A stretch of 50,691 nt of DNA, from contig CANQBK010000004.1 in NCBI GenBank assembly GCA_947589485.1, forward strand, positions 1 through 50,691. Direction: 5' to 3'. The notes below the pieces were generated by a model. It worked only from the letters and a program-made list of their open reading frames with translations. It was not told where the DNA came from and searched no databases. Within the stretch, counting starts at the first letter, position 1, and every line of letters begins with the position of its first letter. Shown here in pieces: positions 41,446-50,691 of this stretch. Source of the stretch: an uncultured Clostridia bacterium. Lineage in GTDB: Bacteria > Bacillota > Clostridia > Oscillospirales > Acutalibacteraceae. A program made the translations under genes and the position numbers.

Positions 41446-42588
41446 GTGAAATTTATGATACAATTTGAAGAACTCAGACTGCGGCTTGAGGCGATTGAGC
41501 CGGAAATAAAAGAATTGTCGAACGCATTAGGACTTGACAAACTGAAAATGGAAATAGAACAGTTGGAACAAAGAGCTGCACAGCCCGGATTTTGGGACGA
41601 TGTTGAAAATTCACAAAAAATTTTGAGGAAAACCGGCTCATTAAAAAATAAGGTAAATGCTTACAATGATTTGGTTTCGGCTTATGACGATACGCTTGCC
41701 CTTATTGAGCTTGCGAACGAGGAAGAGGATTTGTCACTGCTCGATGAAGCCAAGTCAGAGCTTGAGTCTGTACAAAAAAACCTTGAATCACAGCGGTTAC
41801 AAACATTGCTTACGGGAGATTACGACTCAAAAAACGCAATTTTAACATTTCACGCCGGTGCAGGAGGCACAGAAGCACAGGACTGGGCAATGATGCTGTA
41901 CAGAATGTATTGCCATTGGGCTGAATCCCACAGCTTTAACGTAAAGGAAATAGATTATCTTGACGGTGAAGAAGCAGGTCTGAAAAGTGCGGTTCTTCTT
42001 ATTGAAGGAGAAAATGCCTACGGGTATCTTAAAAGCGAGTCGGGCGTACACCGTCTTGTTCGGGTATCTCCGTTTGATTCTTCGGGCAGACGTCATACAT
42101 CATTTGCTTCTATCGAGGTAATGCCCGAAATAGATAACACAATTGAGGTTGATATTAATCCGGAAGACATAAAAATGGACGTTTACCGTGCCAGCGGCGC
42201 AGGCGGTCAGAAGGTAAACAAGACGTCTTCGGCGGTTCGCCTTACGCATATTCCCACGGGAATTGTCGTATCTTGTCAGGTTGAACGCAGTCAGTACCAG
42301 AACCGTGATGTTGCAATGACTATGCTCAAATCCAAACTTCTTGAAATAAAAGAGCGTGAGCATTTGGAAAAGATTGAGGATATTAAGGGTGTTCAGAAAG
42401 AAATTGCGTGGGGCGCTCAAATTCGGTCTTATGTGTTTATGCCCTACACTATGGTAAAGGACCACCGTACAAGTTACGAAACAGGTAACATAAATGCCGT
42501 TATGGACGGCGACCTTGACGGTTTTATCAATGCTTATCTAAAAGCCGCAAGTCTTAATCAGCTCAATGAAAACTTTTCTGAAGATTAA
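41446..42588 (+). CDS. prfB: Peptide chain release factor 2
   Basis: 380 aa from GTG 41446 (GGAG six bases upstream; ATG 41455 is possible). N-terminal coiled coil, PGFWDD, PCRF core, SPF stop-codon (UGA/UAA) reader at SPFDSSGRRHTS, catalytic GGQ in RASGAGGQKVNKTSSAVRLTHIPTG, RSYVFMPYTMVKDHR. Frees the peptide at UGA and UAA. The programmed +1 frameshift of most prfB genes is absent: at the shift site (41533-41538) the gene reads CTTGAC in frame rather than CTT-TGA-C. The 244-bp upstream region has a palindrome AAACTATAATTATATAGTTT and a CCGCAC/GTGCGG pair near 41398-41437. Confidence 0.97.
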   Translation: MKFMIQFEELRLRLEAIEPEIKELSNALGLDKLKMEIEQLEQRAAQPGFWDDVENSQKILRKTGSLKNKVNAYNDLVSAYDDTLALIELANEEEDLSLLDEAKSELESVQKNLESQRLQTLLTGDYDSKNAILTFHAGAGGTEAQDWAMMLYRMYCHWAESHSFNVKEIDYLDGEEAGLKSAVLLIEGENAYGYLKSESGVHRLVRVSPFDSSGRRHTSFASIEVMPEIDNTIEVDINPEDIKMDVYRASGAGGQKVNKTSSAVRLTHIPTGIVVSCQVERSQYQNRDVAMTMLKSKLLEIKEREHLEKIEDIKGVQKEIAWGAQIRSYVFMPYTMVKDHRTSYETGNINAVMDGDLDGFINAYLKAASLNQLNENFSED

Positions 42589-42624
42589 ACGGATTTATAC
42601 GAGCCTACATATTCTGTATTCGTC

Positions 42625-42660
42625 AATACACCAAGTGCGACAGTGTGCTTGGTGTATTTT
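42625..42660 (+). terminator. Terminator of prfB
   Basis: AATACACCAAG/CTTGGTGTATT stem (42625-42635/42648-42658) and T-run. Confidence 0.88.
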
Positions 42661-42665
42661 GCTTA

Positions 42666-42715
42666 TAGCGCAGTTAAGGGCTCCGCCCTTAAAAACCCGC
42701 CAAAGGCTCGGCGCT
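42666..42715 (+). repeat. Short piece of the dispersed repeat before addB
   Basis: GCGCAGTTAAGGGCTCCGCC followed by CTTAAAAACCCGCCAAAGGCTCGGCG; close copy of 34762-34811. Contains a TTAAGGG/CCCTTAA hairpin and ends directly at the addB ribosome binding site. Confidence 0.85.
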
Positions 42716-42740
42716 TGAATAGTGAGGAGTGATGGATTTT

Positions 42741-45700
42741 ATGCTTCAGATATTTGCAGGAAGAAGCGGCAGTGGAAAAACAGAAGAAATATTTCGGAGA
42801 ATTTGTGACGATGTAGGTAAAAAGGATATAGTTTTGATTGTACCCGAACAAAGCTCTTTTCAAAGTGAACGCAGAATACTAAATATGCTTGGAACAAAAA
42901 AAGCGTCGTTGGTTTCGGTTCTCAGCTTTAAAAGATTGTGCGATAAAGTATCGGAAATATACGGGGGAATTACTGCCAAACGTATTGATGACGGCGACAG
43001 GGCAGTGTTTATGTCACTTGCGGTTCAACAGCTATCCGACAAGTTGACACTGTACGGCGTCGGAAACTCTCGAAATGATTTAGTGGAAATTATGCTTAAT
43101 GCTGTAAAAGAATATAAAATGTGTGCAATAAGCGTGGATACTCTGTTTTCGACCGCTCAAAAAATAAAAAATAAACGCCTAAGACAAAAGCTGGAGGAAA
43201 GTGCGGCAATTTATGAGGCTTATTCGGCAATGCTGGGCAGAACCTATTGTGACCCCGACGACGACCTTGTTTACCTTTACAATCTGTTGTGCAAAAATCC
43301 GTACTTTAAAGGAAAAACCGTATATATAGATTCATTTAACGGATTTTCGGGACAGGAAAAAAAAATAATAGAATGTATAATAAAACAAGCCGATTATACG
43401 GGAATAACTCTCGGTTGTGATAAAATTTCGGTGAGGGATATAAAAAGTTCGATTTTTGCTGAACCAAATAAAACAATGCTTAATTTAAAGGAAATTGCGG
43501 AAATGTGCGGCTCGGAAATTGCGGAGGATATTTGGTTTGAAGAACAAAAACGGTTCAAATCATCTGCCGTTGCCGCAATTGAGGAATCCGTGTTCCGCTT
43601 TGACGGTGATAAATATACTAACGACGGTTCGGTGGAGCTTTATAAAGCAGAGGACGAATATGACGAAGTACAACAGACAGCACGAGATATATCAAAACTG
43701 GTAAGAGATAATGATTATGTTTACCGAGATATAACGGTTATATGCCGCAATATTGATAATTACAAAAATATTATCGAATCCGAATTTCAAAAATTCGATA
43801 TACCATTTTTTATGTCCAACCCTCAATCGACGGAAAGTAAGCCGTTGATAAAGCTGATAATAGGCGCATTTGAAACGGTACACTCTTCATTTGATACAGA
43901 AAAGGTTTTTTCTTTTCTTAAAACGGGACTTACAAAGGTGGACACAGACGAAATTTTTATGCTTGAAAATTACGTTTATATGTGGGACATTCGAGGAAAA
44001 GCGTGGAAACAGCCGTTTACGCTGAATCCCGACGGAAATACGGACAGGGAAAACAACGAGGAACTTTTAAAACTGGAAGATATTAGAAAGCGTGCCGTGG
44101 AACCTCTTGAATTATTCGGTGAGGAAATAAAAAAAGCGGAGAACGGAGGAGAAATATCAAGAGCTGTTTTTATGCTTTTGAGCAGAATGGATACCGCAGG
44201 TAAAATAAAAAAACTTGTGGGATATTTTGATAAGCTCGGAGAGATAAAAGCAAAAGAGGAACAGGCAAGGATATGGGACTTAACGATTAATATTCTTGAT
44301 AAGATGTACAATATATTGTCAAACGTACATATTGACAGCAAACAGTATTTTGAACTCTTACTTCTTATGATACGCAAAAGTCCCGTTTCGGATATTCCGC
44401 AAACGCTCGATTCGGTTACAGTAGGAACAGCCGGAAATATACGCAGTGACAATCCCCGTGCGGTATTTGTTTTGGGTGCTGTCGAAAACTCTTTTCCGGC
44501 TGTTCCGGAGGTATCGGGCATATTTGGCGACAGCGAACGTGAACAGCTTATCAATGCCGATTTACCGCTTTATGATACATTGTATTCGTCGTCGCTAAAG
44601 GAAAAATATATTGCGTATTCGGCGCTTTGCGCACCAAAGGAAAGACTGTTTGTGAGCTTTTGCAAATCGAACGTCAGCGGTGAACAATGTGAGCCGAGCG
44701 TTATTGTTCGTGAACTATGTGCAATGTTTGACAATATAAATATAAGAACAAAACGGGAATTGCAAAATGAAGATATATTTTTTACTCCGCGTCAATCATT
44801 TGAAATATGCGCTTCCGAGTGGAACGACAATACATTGCTGTCGGAGTCTTTGAAGAATTACTTTATATCCGACAGCGAATATCGTTCCCGTACCGCCGCA
44901 ATAGAAAGAGCGGTTCTTGACGTACCGTTTTCCATAAAAAATCCTGTAATCCCTAAAAGGCTTTTCGGAGAAAAACCCGTTTTGTCGGCATCTCAAATTG
45001 AATTATATTATCTTTGTCCGTTTGCTTATTTTTGTAAATACGGTCTTTCCGCTATGCCGAGCAAAAAAGCGTCTATGACTTCAAGCCTTTACGGAAGTGC
45101 GGTACATTTTATACTTGAAAAAATTCTTTCGGAAACAGACTTTGATGAATTTAAGGCTTACAGTACGAAAGAGCTTGATGAGCTTGTTGAAAAGTATCTT
45201 GCCGAATATATAAAATGTATAGGCGGCGATGAAAAACGTACAAAAAGGTTTGTTTCACAGTGCAGAAGTATGAAAAAAAATATTGTTATTGTAATTGAGC
45301 GTCTTGTTGAAGAATTTAAAAACAGCAGTTTTCGACCAAGTGATTTTGAGCTTTCGATAGGAGGCGGTGACGGCGGTATTTTGCCTTACGAGCTTGAAAT
45401 GCCGGACGGGAATAGAGTTTCAGTTGTAGGAAAAATTGACAGGGTGGATACTTATGTCAAAGATAACCAAAAATATATACGAGTTGTCGATTACAAAACA
45501 GGCAACAAAAAATTCAGACTATCCGATATTTTGTACGGACTAAATATGCAGATGCTTTTATATCTTTCGGCAATTCAAAAAAACGGAACAGAAAGGTATT
45601 CCGAAAACAAAGAACGGACTATTGTGCCCGCAGGTGTTTTGTATATGCCGTCAACTCCGGCGTCCGAGGCGGCACTTTACAATTCGGGTGAACAGCGTAA

Positions 45701-46097
45701 AAATTTGATAAATGACAGAAGTAAATCGTTTAAAATGAACGGAATAATAATAGACGATTCGGAAATTATTTTGGCAATGGAAAATGGGGCAAAGGGTATA
45801 TATATACCTGCCGCCTTGAAAAAGGACGGGAGTTTCTCGGCAGCGTCAAGTCTTGCGTCACTTGAAGATTTTGGTAAAATTTTCCATTCGATAGATAAAA
45901 AAATTATAAATATGGCATATAGCGTTTTAAACGGCAATATTGAAAGAAAGCCCTCAAAAGGCAGCGTTGATGCGTGTGAATACTGCGATTACAAAACTGT
46001 CTGCGGTTATGAAGAAGGAAAGCCGAACCGAAATGTTGTAAACATAAAGACAAATGAGGCTCTTGAAAGTTTAAGAAGGGAGGATAATAATGAGTAA
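42741..46097 (+). CDS. addB: ATP-dependent exonuclease/helicase subunit B
   Basis: 1118 aa from ATG 42741 (GAGGAG 11 nt upstream; upstream GTG/ATG at 42729/42732 overlap the RBS). N-terminal LQIFAGRSGSGKTEEIF Walker A, inactivated-helicase middle, C-terminal RecB-type nuclease with VVDYKTGNKKF, and Fe-S cysteines YYLCPFAYFC (about 760) plus CEYCDYKTVC near the end (CX2CX5C). With AddA forms the RecBCD-equivalent that resects double-strand breaks and halts at Chi. 4Fe-4S cluster ligands are complete. Overlaps addA by 8 nt. Confidence 0.96.
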   Translation: MLQIFAGRSGSGKTEEIFRRICDDVGKKDIVLIVPEQSSFQSERRILNMLGTKKASLVSVLSFKRLCDKVSEIYGGITAKRIDDGDRAVFMSLAVQQLSDKLTLYGVGNSRNDLVEIMLNAVKEYKMCAISVDTLFSTAQKIKNKRLRQKLEESAAIYEAYSAMLGRTYCDPDDDLVYLYNLLCKNPYFKGKTVYIDSFNGFSGQEKKIIECIIKQADYTGITLGCDKISVRDIKSSIFAEPNKTMLNLKEIAEMCGSEIAEDIWFEEQKRFKSSAVAAIEESVFRFDGDKYTNDGSVELYKAEDEYDEVQQTARDISKLVRDNDYVYRDITVICRNIDNYKNIIESEFQKFDIPFFMSNPQSTESKPLIKLIIGAFETVHSSFDTEKVFSFLKTGLTKVDTDEIFMLENYVYMWDIRGKAWKQPFTLNPDGNTDRENNEELLKLEDIRKRAVEPLELFGEEIKKAENGGEISRAVFMLLSRMDTAGKIKKLVGYFDKLGEIKAKEEQARIWDLTINILDKMYNILSNVHIDSKQYFELLLLMIRKSPVSDIPQTLDSVTVGTAGNIRSDNPRAVFVLGAVENSFPAVPEVSGIFGDSEREQLINADLPLYDTLYSSSLKEKYIAYSALCAPKERLFVSFCKSNVSGEQCEPSVIVRELCAMFDNINIRTKRELQNEDIFFTPRQSFEICASEWNDNTLLSESLKNYFISDSEYRSRTAAIERAVLDVPFSIKNPVIPKRLFGEKPVLSASQIELYYLCPFAYFCKYGLSAMPSKKASMTSSLYGSAVHFILEKILSETDFDEFKAYSTKELDELVEKYLAEYIKCIGGDEKRTKRFVSQCRSMKKNIVIVIERLVEEFKNSSFRPSDFELSIGGGDGGILPYELEMPDGNRVSVVGKIDRVDTYVKDNQKYIRVVDYKTGNKKFRLSDILYGLNMQMLLYLSAIQKNGTERYSENKERTIVPAGVLYMPSTPASEAALYNSGEQRKNLINDRSKSFKMNGIIIDDSEIILAMENGAKGIYIPAALKKDGSFSAASSLASLEDFGKIFHSIDKKIINMAYSVLNGNIERKPSKGSVDACEYCDYKTVCGYEEGKPNRNVVNIKTNEALESLRREDNNE

Positions 46098-49000
46098 AAT
46101 GGAATTTACGCCTGCCCAACAGGACGCAATTGACGCCGCAGGCGGTTCTGTCATAGTGTCGGCGGCTGCCGGTTCGGGAAAAACAAGGGTACTGGTACAG
46201 CGTGTAATAAAGCGTCTTACGGACGCCGAAAGTCCCATAAGTGCCGACAGACTTTTGATTGTTACATTCACGAAAGCCGCAGCAGCGGAAATGAGGCTGA
46301 GAATATCCTCTGAAATAGACGATATGCTGAGAAAAGAGCCTAACAACGAGGTTCTCAGACGGCAGCAGCTTTTGCTTCCGAGTGCGGATATATGTACCGT
46401 CCACAGCTTTTGCGGAAAAATTTTAAGAGAAAATTTTTATATGCTGGATTTGAACCGTGACTTTAGAATAGGAACAGAAAACGAATTGTTCGTAATAAAG
46501 CATAGGACAATGGCGGACATTATTGAAGAAAAATATGCTTCGGGCGATGAACGCTTTAAGTTGCTTAGTGAATTGCTTTCGGGTGCTAAATCGGACGTTG
46601 AACTTGAACGTTCACTGATGACCCTTTATGATGGTACTATTGCTCACCCTTTTCCGTCGGAATGGCTTGAACAGGCTTCCGAAAACTATGACCCGAATAT
46701 TCCCATAAATAAAACACGCTTTGCGGTTTATGCACTTGATATTCTTAAATCTGTAATAAATCTTATTGAACATCTTTTGCGCCGTGCCGATGACGTTATA
46801 TGTTCAAACACAGCGTTTCAGGGAGGAAAAGCGTCCTCTGCCGACACAAAATATTATTATATTCTTGGTTTTACGGACAGGCTGAAAAAAGCGTTGGAAA
46901 GTATGCAATGGAATGAAATTTCAAATGTTGTTATGTCATATTCAAAAATTACTTACCGCAAACCGACAGGTAAAAAATTGACAGTCGGGGACGGGGAACA
47001 CAGAATAGTAAAAGGCTGTTTTGACGCTGTTGATACGGCGGTTTCCGAAAAGCTGATTCCGATATTCGGCATTGACGAACAGGCATATAAAGAGGATACA
47101 GAGCAGTTATATCCTGTTGTGTGCTGTATGTGTGAACTTCTGGCGGAATTTGACAATCGTTACCTTGAGGCGAAAAAGGAAAGGGGCATACTCGACTTTT
47201 CCGACCTTGAACATCTTATGATAAAACTCCTTTATGACACGGACGAAAAAGGACATAAGCCAAGCGCATTTGCGTCTGAACTGTCACATCGTTATGACGA
47301 GGTTATGGTTGACGAATATCAGGATACAAATGAAATTCAAGAGAAAATATTCAGAGCGGTTTCAAATAACGGTAAAAACCTATTTGTGGTAGGTGACGTA
47401 AAGCAAAGTATTTACAGATTTCGTGAGGCTGAGCCGAGAATATTTATAAACCGCCGAAACAATTCGGAGCTTTTTGACAGAAATTCCCCTGTTTTTCCTG
47501 CAAAGATTATCCTTGATAAAAATTTCCGCAGTCGAGAAGGAATAATTGACAGTGTTAATTTTGTTTTTGACTGTCTTATGTCCAAAGAAGTGGGGGATAT
47601 TGATTACAACGATGAGGAGCGTCTTAAAGTCGGTGCTTCCTATCCTGAAAAGGACGAACCTGAAACGGAAATACATATAATTGAAAAACCCGCAGGCGAT
47701 GGTACAGATGAGTTGGACGAAAAAAATGCGGATATTTCCGTATATGAACGAGAGGCTTATTACATAGCCCGTTTAATATCCGATAAAATAAGTGCAGGAG
47801 AAACCGTTACGGAAAATAATGAACTGCGTCCAGTAAGATACAGCGACTTTTGTATACTTATGAGAAACCTGTCAAGCCACGCACACATTTACTGCAATAT
47901 TTTGAACAGGTGCGGAATACCGGCATATACGGACAAGCCGTACAGTCTTTTTGAATGTTACGAGGTAAATATTGCATTGTCATTTCTTAAAATAGTTGAC
48001 AATCCGCTCAGGGATATTCCTATGCTTGCCGTATTGATAAGTCCTGTTGCGGGATTCACGCCGGACGATATTGCAATGCTTAAAATTGATTCCGAGGGTA
48101 AATATCTGTACGGAAAAATCGTCTTTTATGCACAAAAAAAAGACGGCGACCCTGCTCTTAAATCGAAATGTTCGGATTTCACGGAAACAATAACATATTA
48201 CCGCAATATGTCGTTAACTCTTTCGACAGACGGAATACTTGATTTGTTTTTTGAAAAGACAGGATATATCCCCATTATAAGTGCTATGAGCAACGGTGAT
48301 ATAAGGGTACAGAACATTCACAAGCTGATGAATTTTGTTCGGGATTACGAAAGAGGTACGGGCGGAGGTCTTACGGGATTTATACGTCATATTACATATC
48401 TTGAAGAAAACGGTACGGAAATAAGTGCGGGAGATACTGCCCCCGAAAATTCGGTAAAGATTATGACCGTACACCATTCAAAGGGGTTGGAATTTCCGAT
48501 ATGTATTCTTGCGGCATTAAGCTCCAAGGGTGACGGGCGTGTACCTGCGGTTCCGTGCCATACGGAGCTGGGTTTTGGGTTCAATTCGATAGACAGCGAA
48601 AATATGCTTAAATTCAGCACTCTTCAAAGAAACATAATTAAGATTCAGCTTCAAAGGGAGAGCAAAAGCGAAGAAATGCGTGTTCTTTATGTTGCCCTTA
48701 CCCGTGCAAAGGAAAAGCTGATACCCGTTATTTCCGTTACTTCAAAATCAAAGGACGGATATGCGAAAACTCTTGAAAAAACAGCTTCCCTTGTAAATGT
48801 TGAGGACGGTAAAATTTTACCGTATTGTGTTGACGGTGCATCGGACTTTGCACAATGGCTTCTTATGTGTGCTTTTGTTCACCCGAAAATAAAGACCCTG
48901 CGGGAAGATGCAGGCATAGAAGATATTAGAACTATACCTACAAAAGCAAACTGGAGCCTTGTTCACGAGTTTGCCGATATTTACGAACCGGAGGACTTAG

Positions 49001-49707
49001 AAGTTAAAACGGACGAAGATTTAATTATTGAGCCGAGTGAAGAGCTTATCGAATTTTTTAAAAAGAGATTTTCATATTTTTATAAATATTCCGACAGAAT
49101 ATCGGTTCCCGCCAAAATATCCGCATCATCTCTTGCACATAATGATTTACGGCTTTATCACATTGCCGAAACACGTCCGGCGTTTATGCAGGAATATAAT
49201 ATGACGGCAACAGAGAGAGGAACTGCAATACATAATTTTTTTCAGTATGCGGATTTTGAAAAATTTACCAAAAATCTTGAGAGTGAAAAGCAAAGACTTA
49301 TAAATGAAGGATTTATGACCGAACAGCAATGTTCCTCGCTGAATGATAATGATATATATATGTTTGCCGACAGCGGAATATACAGTGATATTATCAACTC
49401 GGACAAAGTATTGAGGGAGTATAGGTTTACCGTAAATATTCCTGCAAATACAGCCGATGAAAACAGTAAATGTACGGAGGACATAATATTGCAGGGAGCA
49501 ATAGACTGTCTTGTATTTATGAACGACGGTATAATTATACTTGATTATAAAAGCGACAAGGTAAAGGATATTTCCGAGCTTTTGGAGCGTTATTCAAAGC
49601 AACTGATGTTGTACAAAAAAGCGGCGGAGCAGTTGTTTGAGCTTCCCGTAAAAAAATGCGTAATATATTCTTTTCATTGCGGCAAGGAAATAGATGTACC
49701 GGTATAA
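46090..49707 (+). CDS. addA: ATP-dependent helicase/nuclease subunit A
   Basis: 1205 aa. UvrD-type helicase: TPAQQDAIDAAGGSVIVSAAAGSGKTRVLVQR (Q motif and Walker A), TFTKAAAAEMRLRI, VDEYQDTNEIQ (Walker B), VGDVKQSIYRFREAEP, MTVHHSKGLEFPICIL, VLYVALTRAKEKL; C-terminal nuclease GAIDCLVFMNDGIIILDYKSDK. Motor and one nuclease of AddAB. GGGAGG RBS within the end of addB. Confidence 0.97.
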   Translation: MSKMEFTPAQQDAIDAAGGSVIVSAAAGSGKTRVLVQRVIKRLTDAESPISADRLLIVTFTKAAAAEMRLRISSEIDDMLRKEPNNEVLRRQQLLLPSADICTVHSFCGKILRENFYMLDLNRDFRIGTENELFVIKHRTMADIIEEKYASGDERFKLLSELLSGAKSDVELERSLMTLYDGTIAHPFPSEWLEQASENYDPNIPINKTRFAVYALDILKSVINLIEHLLRRADDVICSNTAFQGGKASSADTKYYYILGFTDRLKKALESMQWNEISNVVMSYSKITYRKPTGKKLTVGDGEHRIVKGCFDAVDTAVSEKLIPIFGIDEQAYKEDTEQLYPVVCCMCELLAEFDNRYLEAKKERGILDFSDLEHLMIKLLYDTDEKGHKPSAFASELSHRYDEVMVDEYQDTNEIQEKIFRAVSNNGKNLFVVGDVKQSIYRFREAEPRIFINRRNNSELFDRNSPVFPAKIILDKNFRSREGIIDSVNFVFDCLMSKEVGDIDYNDEERLKVGASYPEKDEPETEIHIIEKPAGDGTDELDEKNADISVYEREAYYIARLISDKISAGETVTENNELRPVRYSDFCILMRNLSSHAHIYCNILNRCGIPAYTDKPYSLFECYEVNIALSFLKIVDNPLRDIPMLAVLISPVAGFTPDDIAMLKIDSEGKYLYGKIVFYAQKKDGDPALKSKCSDFTETITYYRNMSLTLSTDGILDLFFEKTGYIPIISAMSNGDIRVQNIHKLMNFVRDYERGTGGGLTGFIRHITYLEENGTEISAGDTAPENSVKIMTVHHSKGLEFPICILAALSSKGDGRVPAVPCHTELGFGFNSIDSENMLKFSTLQRNIIKIQLQRESKSEEMRVLYVALTRAKEKLIPVISVTSKSKDGYAKTLEKTASLVNVEDGKILPYCVDGASDFAQWLLMCAFVHPKIKTLREDAGIEDIRTIPTKANWSLVHEFADIYEPEDLEVKTDEDLIIEPSEELIEFFKKRFSYFYKYSDRISVPAKISASSLAHNDLRLYHIAETRPAFMQEYNMTATERGTAIHNFFQYADFEKFTKNLESEKQRLINEGFMTEQQCSSLNDNDIYMFADSGIYSDIINSDKVLREYRFTVNIPANTADENSKCTEDIILQGAIDCLVFMNDGIIILDYKSDKVKDISELLERYSKQLMLYKKAAEQLFELPVKKCVIYSFHCGKEIDVPV

Positions 49708-49814
49708 AAGTTGCGCCTTATACATACTATTAAGTAATTGACGGTGAAAACGTATAATTATTTGTTTAATTCACTTGAAATTATTGTAACTGATATGGTA
49801 TGAGAGGTGGTAAG

Positions 49815-50381
49815 GTGGACTTTATGTCAGCCGCCGCGCTTGGTGCGGCGCTTGCGATGGATGCGGCGGCGGTTTCGGTATCGTGCGGTGCCGGATGCAA
49901 GTACAAAAGGTTAAAGGTATGCACTGTTACAGCGGCGTTCTTTGGATTTTTCCAGTTAATTATGCCTATACTCGGCTGGAGCATAGGCAAGGTAGGCAGT
50001 GGTGTATTTGGTGCGGTAGACCACATAATAGCGTTTATAATACTTTTGATATTGGGCGCGAAAATGCTTTTTGACGCAAGGGACAAAAATGATATTTATG
50101 AATGTGACAGTTTATACGGTATAAAAGAGCTTTTTTTACTTGCGGTTGCAACGAGTATAGATGCTTTGGCTTCGGGCATAGTGATTCCGGTATCGGTAGG
50201 TGCAGATACGCCTGCTGAAATGGCGATAACTGTTACAATGATAGGTTTAATAACATTTGCGCTTTCGTTTTTGGGATTTTTTACAGGCAGTGCGTTCAGT
50301 AAATTAAAACCGAAATATGCCCGAATTTTTGGGGGTCTTGTTCTTATACTTATAGGAATGAAAACGCTTATATCCGGCTAA
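49815..50381 (+). CDS. mntP: Manganese efflux pump MntP/YtaF-like
   Basis: 188 aa from GTG 49815 (GAGGTGG five bases upstream; ATG 49800 overlaps the RBS; ATG 49824 would be the next choice). Six-helix membrane protein with two repeats: ALGAALAMDAAAVSVSCGAG and AVATSIDALASGIVIPVSVG carry the conserved Asp residues (AMDA, SIDA). Loops contain basic residues. Exports Mn2+ in E. coli; in this family likely the same. No Mn riboswitch noticed in the 92-bp gap after addA. Confidence 0.92.
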   Translation: MDFMSAAALGAALAMDAAAVSVSCGAGCKYKRLKVCTVTAAFFGFFQLIMPILGWSIGKVGSGVFGAVDHIIAFIILLILGAKMLFDARDKNDIYECDSLYGIKELFLLAVATSIDALASGIVIPVSVGADTPAEMAITVTMIGLITFALSFLGFFTGSAFSKLKPKYARIFGGLVLILIGMKTLISG

Positions 50382-50393
50382 ATCAAAATGTTT

Positions 50394-50691
50394 GGCTCGG
50401 CGCCGAGCCTGCGCTGTCAATTCGCGGCGCCGAGCCGGCGCGGGCGATTCGCGAAGTCGTTCGCTCCGCTCACTCGTACTGAAAACCATAGGTACATTCG
50501 CGCGGCGTTAGTTATTTTAACCATAATTAAAAGTTTCGGTCAAGGCGCAGTGCCTGCGCCCTCAATTCGCGTTATCGCTCACTCCGTTCGCTCTTACTGC
50601 AAACGATGAGTACGTTCGCGCGGCGTTAGTTATTTTAACCATAATTAAAAGTTTCGGTCAAGCCTTTTCAAAGGCTTGCGGATTCCAAAGG
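50394..50691. repeat. Dispersed GC-rich repeat block at the right edge
   Basis: Begins with a 16-bp perfect palindrome GGCTCGGCGCCGAGCC (50394-50409), then two module copies (about 50420-50565 and 50566-50691), in reverse orientation to 34741-35375: CGTTCGCTCCGCTCACTCGT, GCGCGGCGTTAGTTATTTTA, ACCATAATTAAAAGTTTCGG, AAGCCTTTTCAAAGGCTT. Continues beyond the window. No gene in it. Confidence 0.9.

Overview
The window looks like chromosome from a low-to-mid GC Gram-positive anaerobe of the Clostridia, most likely an Oscillospiraceae/Ruminococcaceae-type gut bacterium. This rests on family content (class III fructose-bisphosphatase, AddAB, a TIGR03905-type TSCPD protein, TnpX/TndX-like serine recombinase, gut-type mobilizable-element genes) and on strong AGGAGG ribosome binding sites. 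Species cannot be fixed by reading alone.

Region 1 (1 to about 13.7 kb) is an integrated mobilizable element. From left to right it holds a type III toxin-antitoxin locus (36-bp tandem-repeat antitoxin RNA, terminator, ToxN/AbiQ-family endoribonuclease with an unusual C-terminal tail); a long leftward operon running from a BspA-like leucine-rich-repeat protein through ParA, small hypothetical and membrane proteins, a tiny Cys-rich protein and ParB to a secreted membrane-anchored protein; a rightward zinc-ribbon protein; a MobC/relaxase pair with an oriT-like palindromic region; a sigma-like gene enclosed by a 30-bp inverted repeat; a large serine recombinase; and AT-rich cargo including a SAM methyltransferase whose reading frame runs into the terminator of the neighbouring chromosomal operon. 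That point probably marks the right junction.

Region 2 (13.7 to 21.7 kb) is fructose/phosphosugar metabolism: a leftward operon of DeoR-type regulator, 1-phosphofructokinase, fructose PTS IIABC, HPr and enzyme I, with a class III fructose-1,6-bisphosphatase divergent from it. Region 3 (21.9 to 29.0 kb) is a redox/aldehyde cluster (flavodoxin, Fe-alcohol dehydrogenase, CMD-cupin protein, TetR) littered with fragments of aldo/keto reductase and other genes, then a GntR-controlled ABC exporter and a LysR regulator.

Region 4 (29 to 34.7 kb): rpsB-tsf, a GH3-family adenylating enzyme, an Rrf2 regulator with a cupin gene under a palindromic operator, and two tRNA-Ser genes. Region 5 (34.7 to 37.6 kb) has nested dispersed GC-rich repeats, an orphan ABC ATPase, and a roughly 1-kb gene-less stretch with a strong promoter and terminator that looks like a large structured non-coding RNA.

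Region 6 (37.6 to 50.7 kb) is housekeeping: TSCPD protein, rpsF-ssb-rpsR, galU, a RING/zinc-ribbon membrane protein, prfB (without the programmed frameshift), addB-addA, mntP, and another block of the dispersed repeat at the right edge. The most interesting items are the ToxIN-type locus, the candidate large RNA at 36.6-37.6 kb and the inverted repeat around the sigma-like gene.
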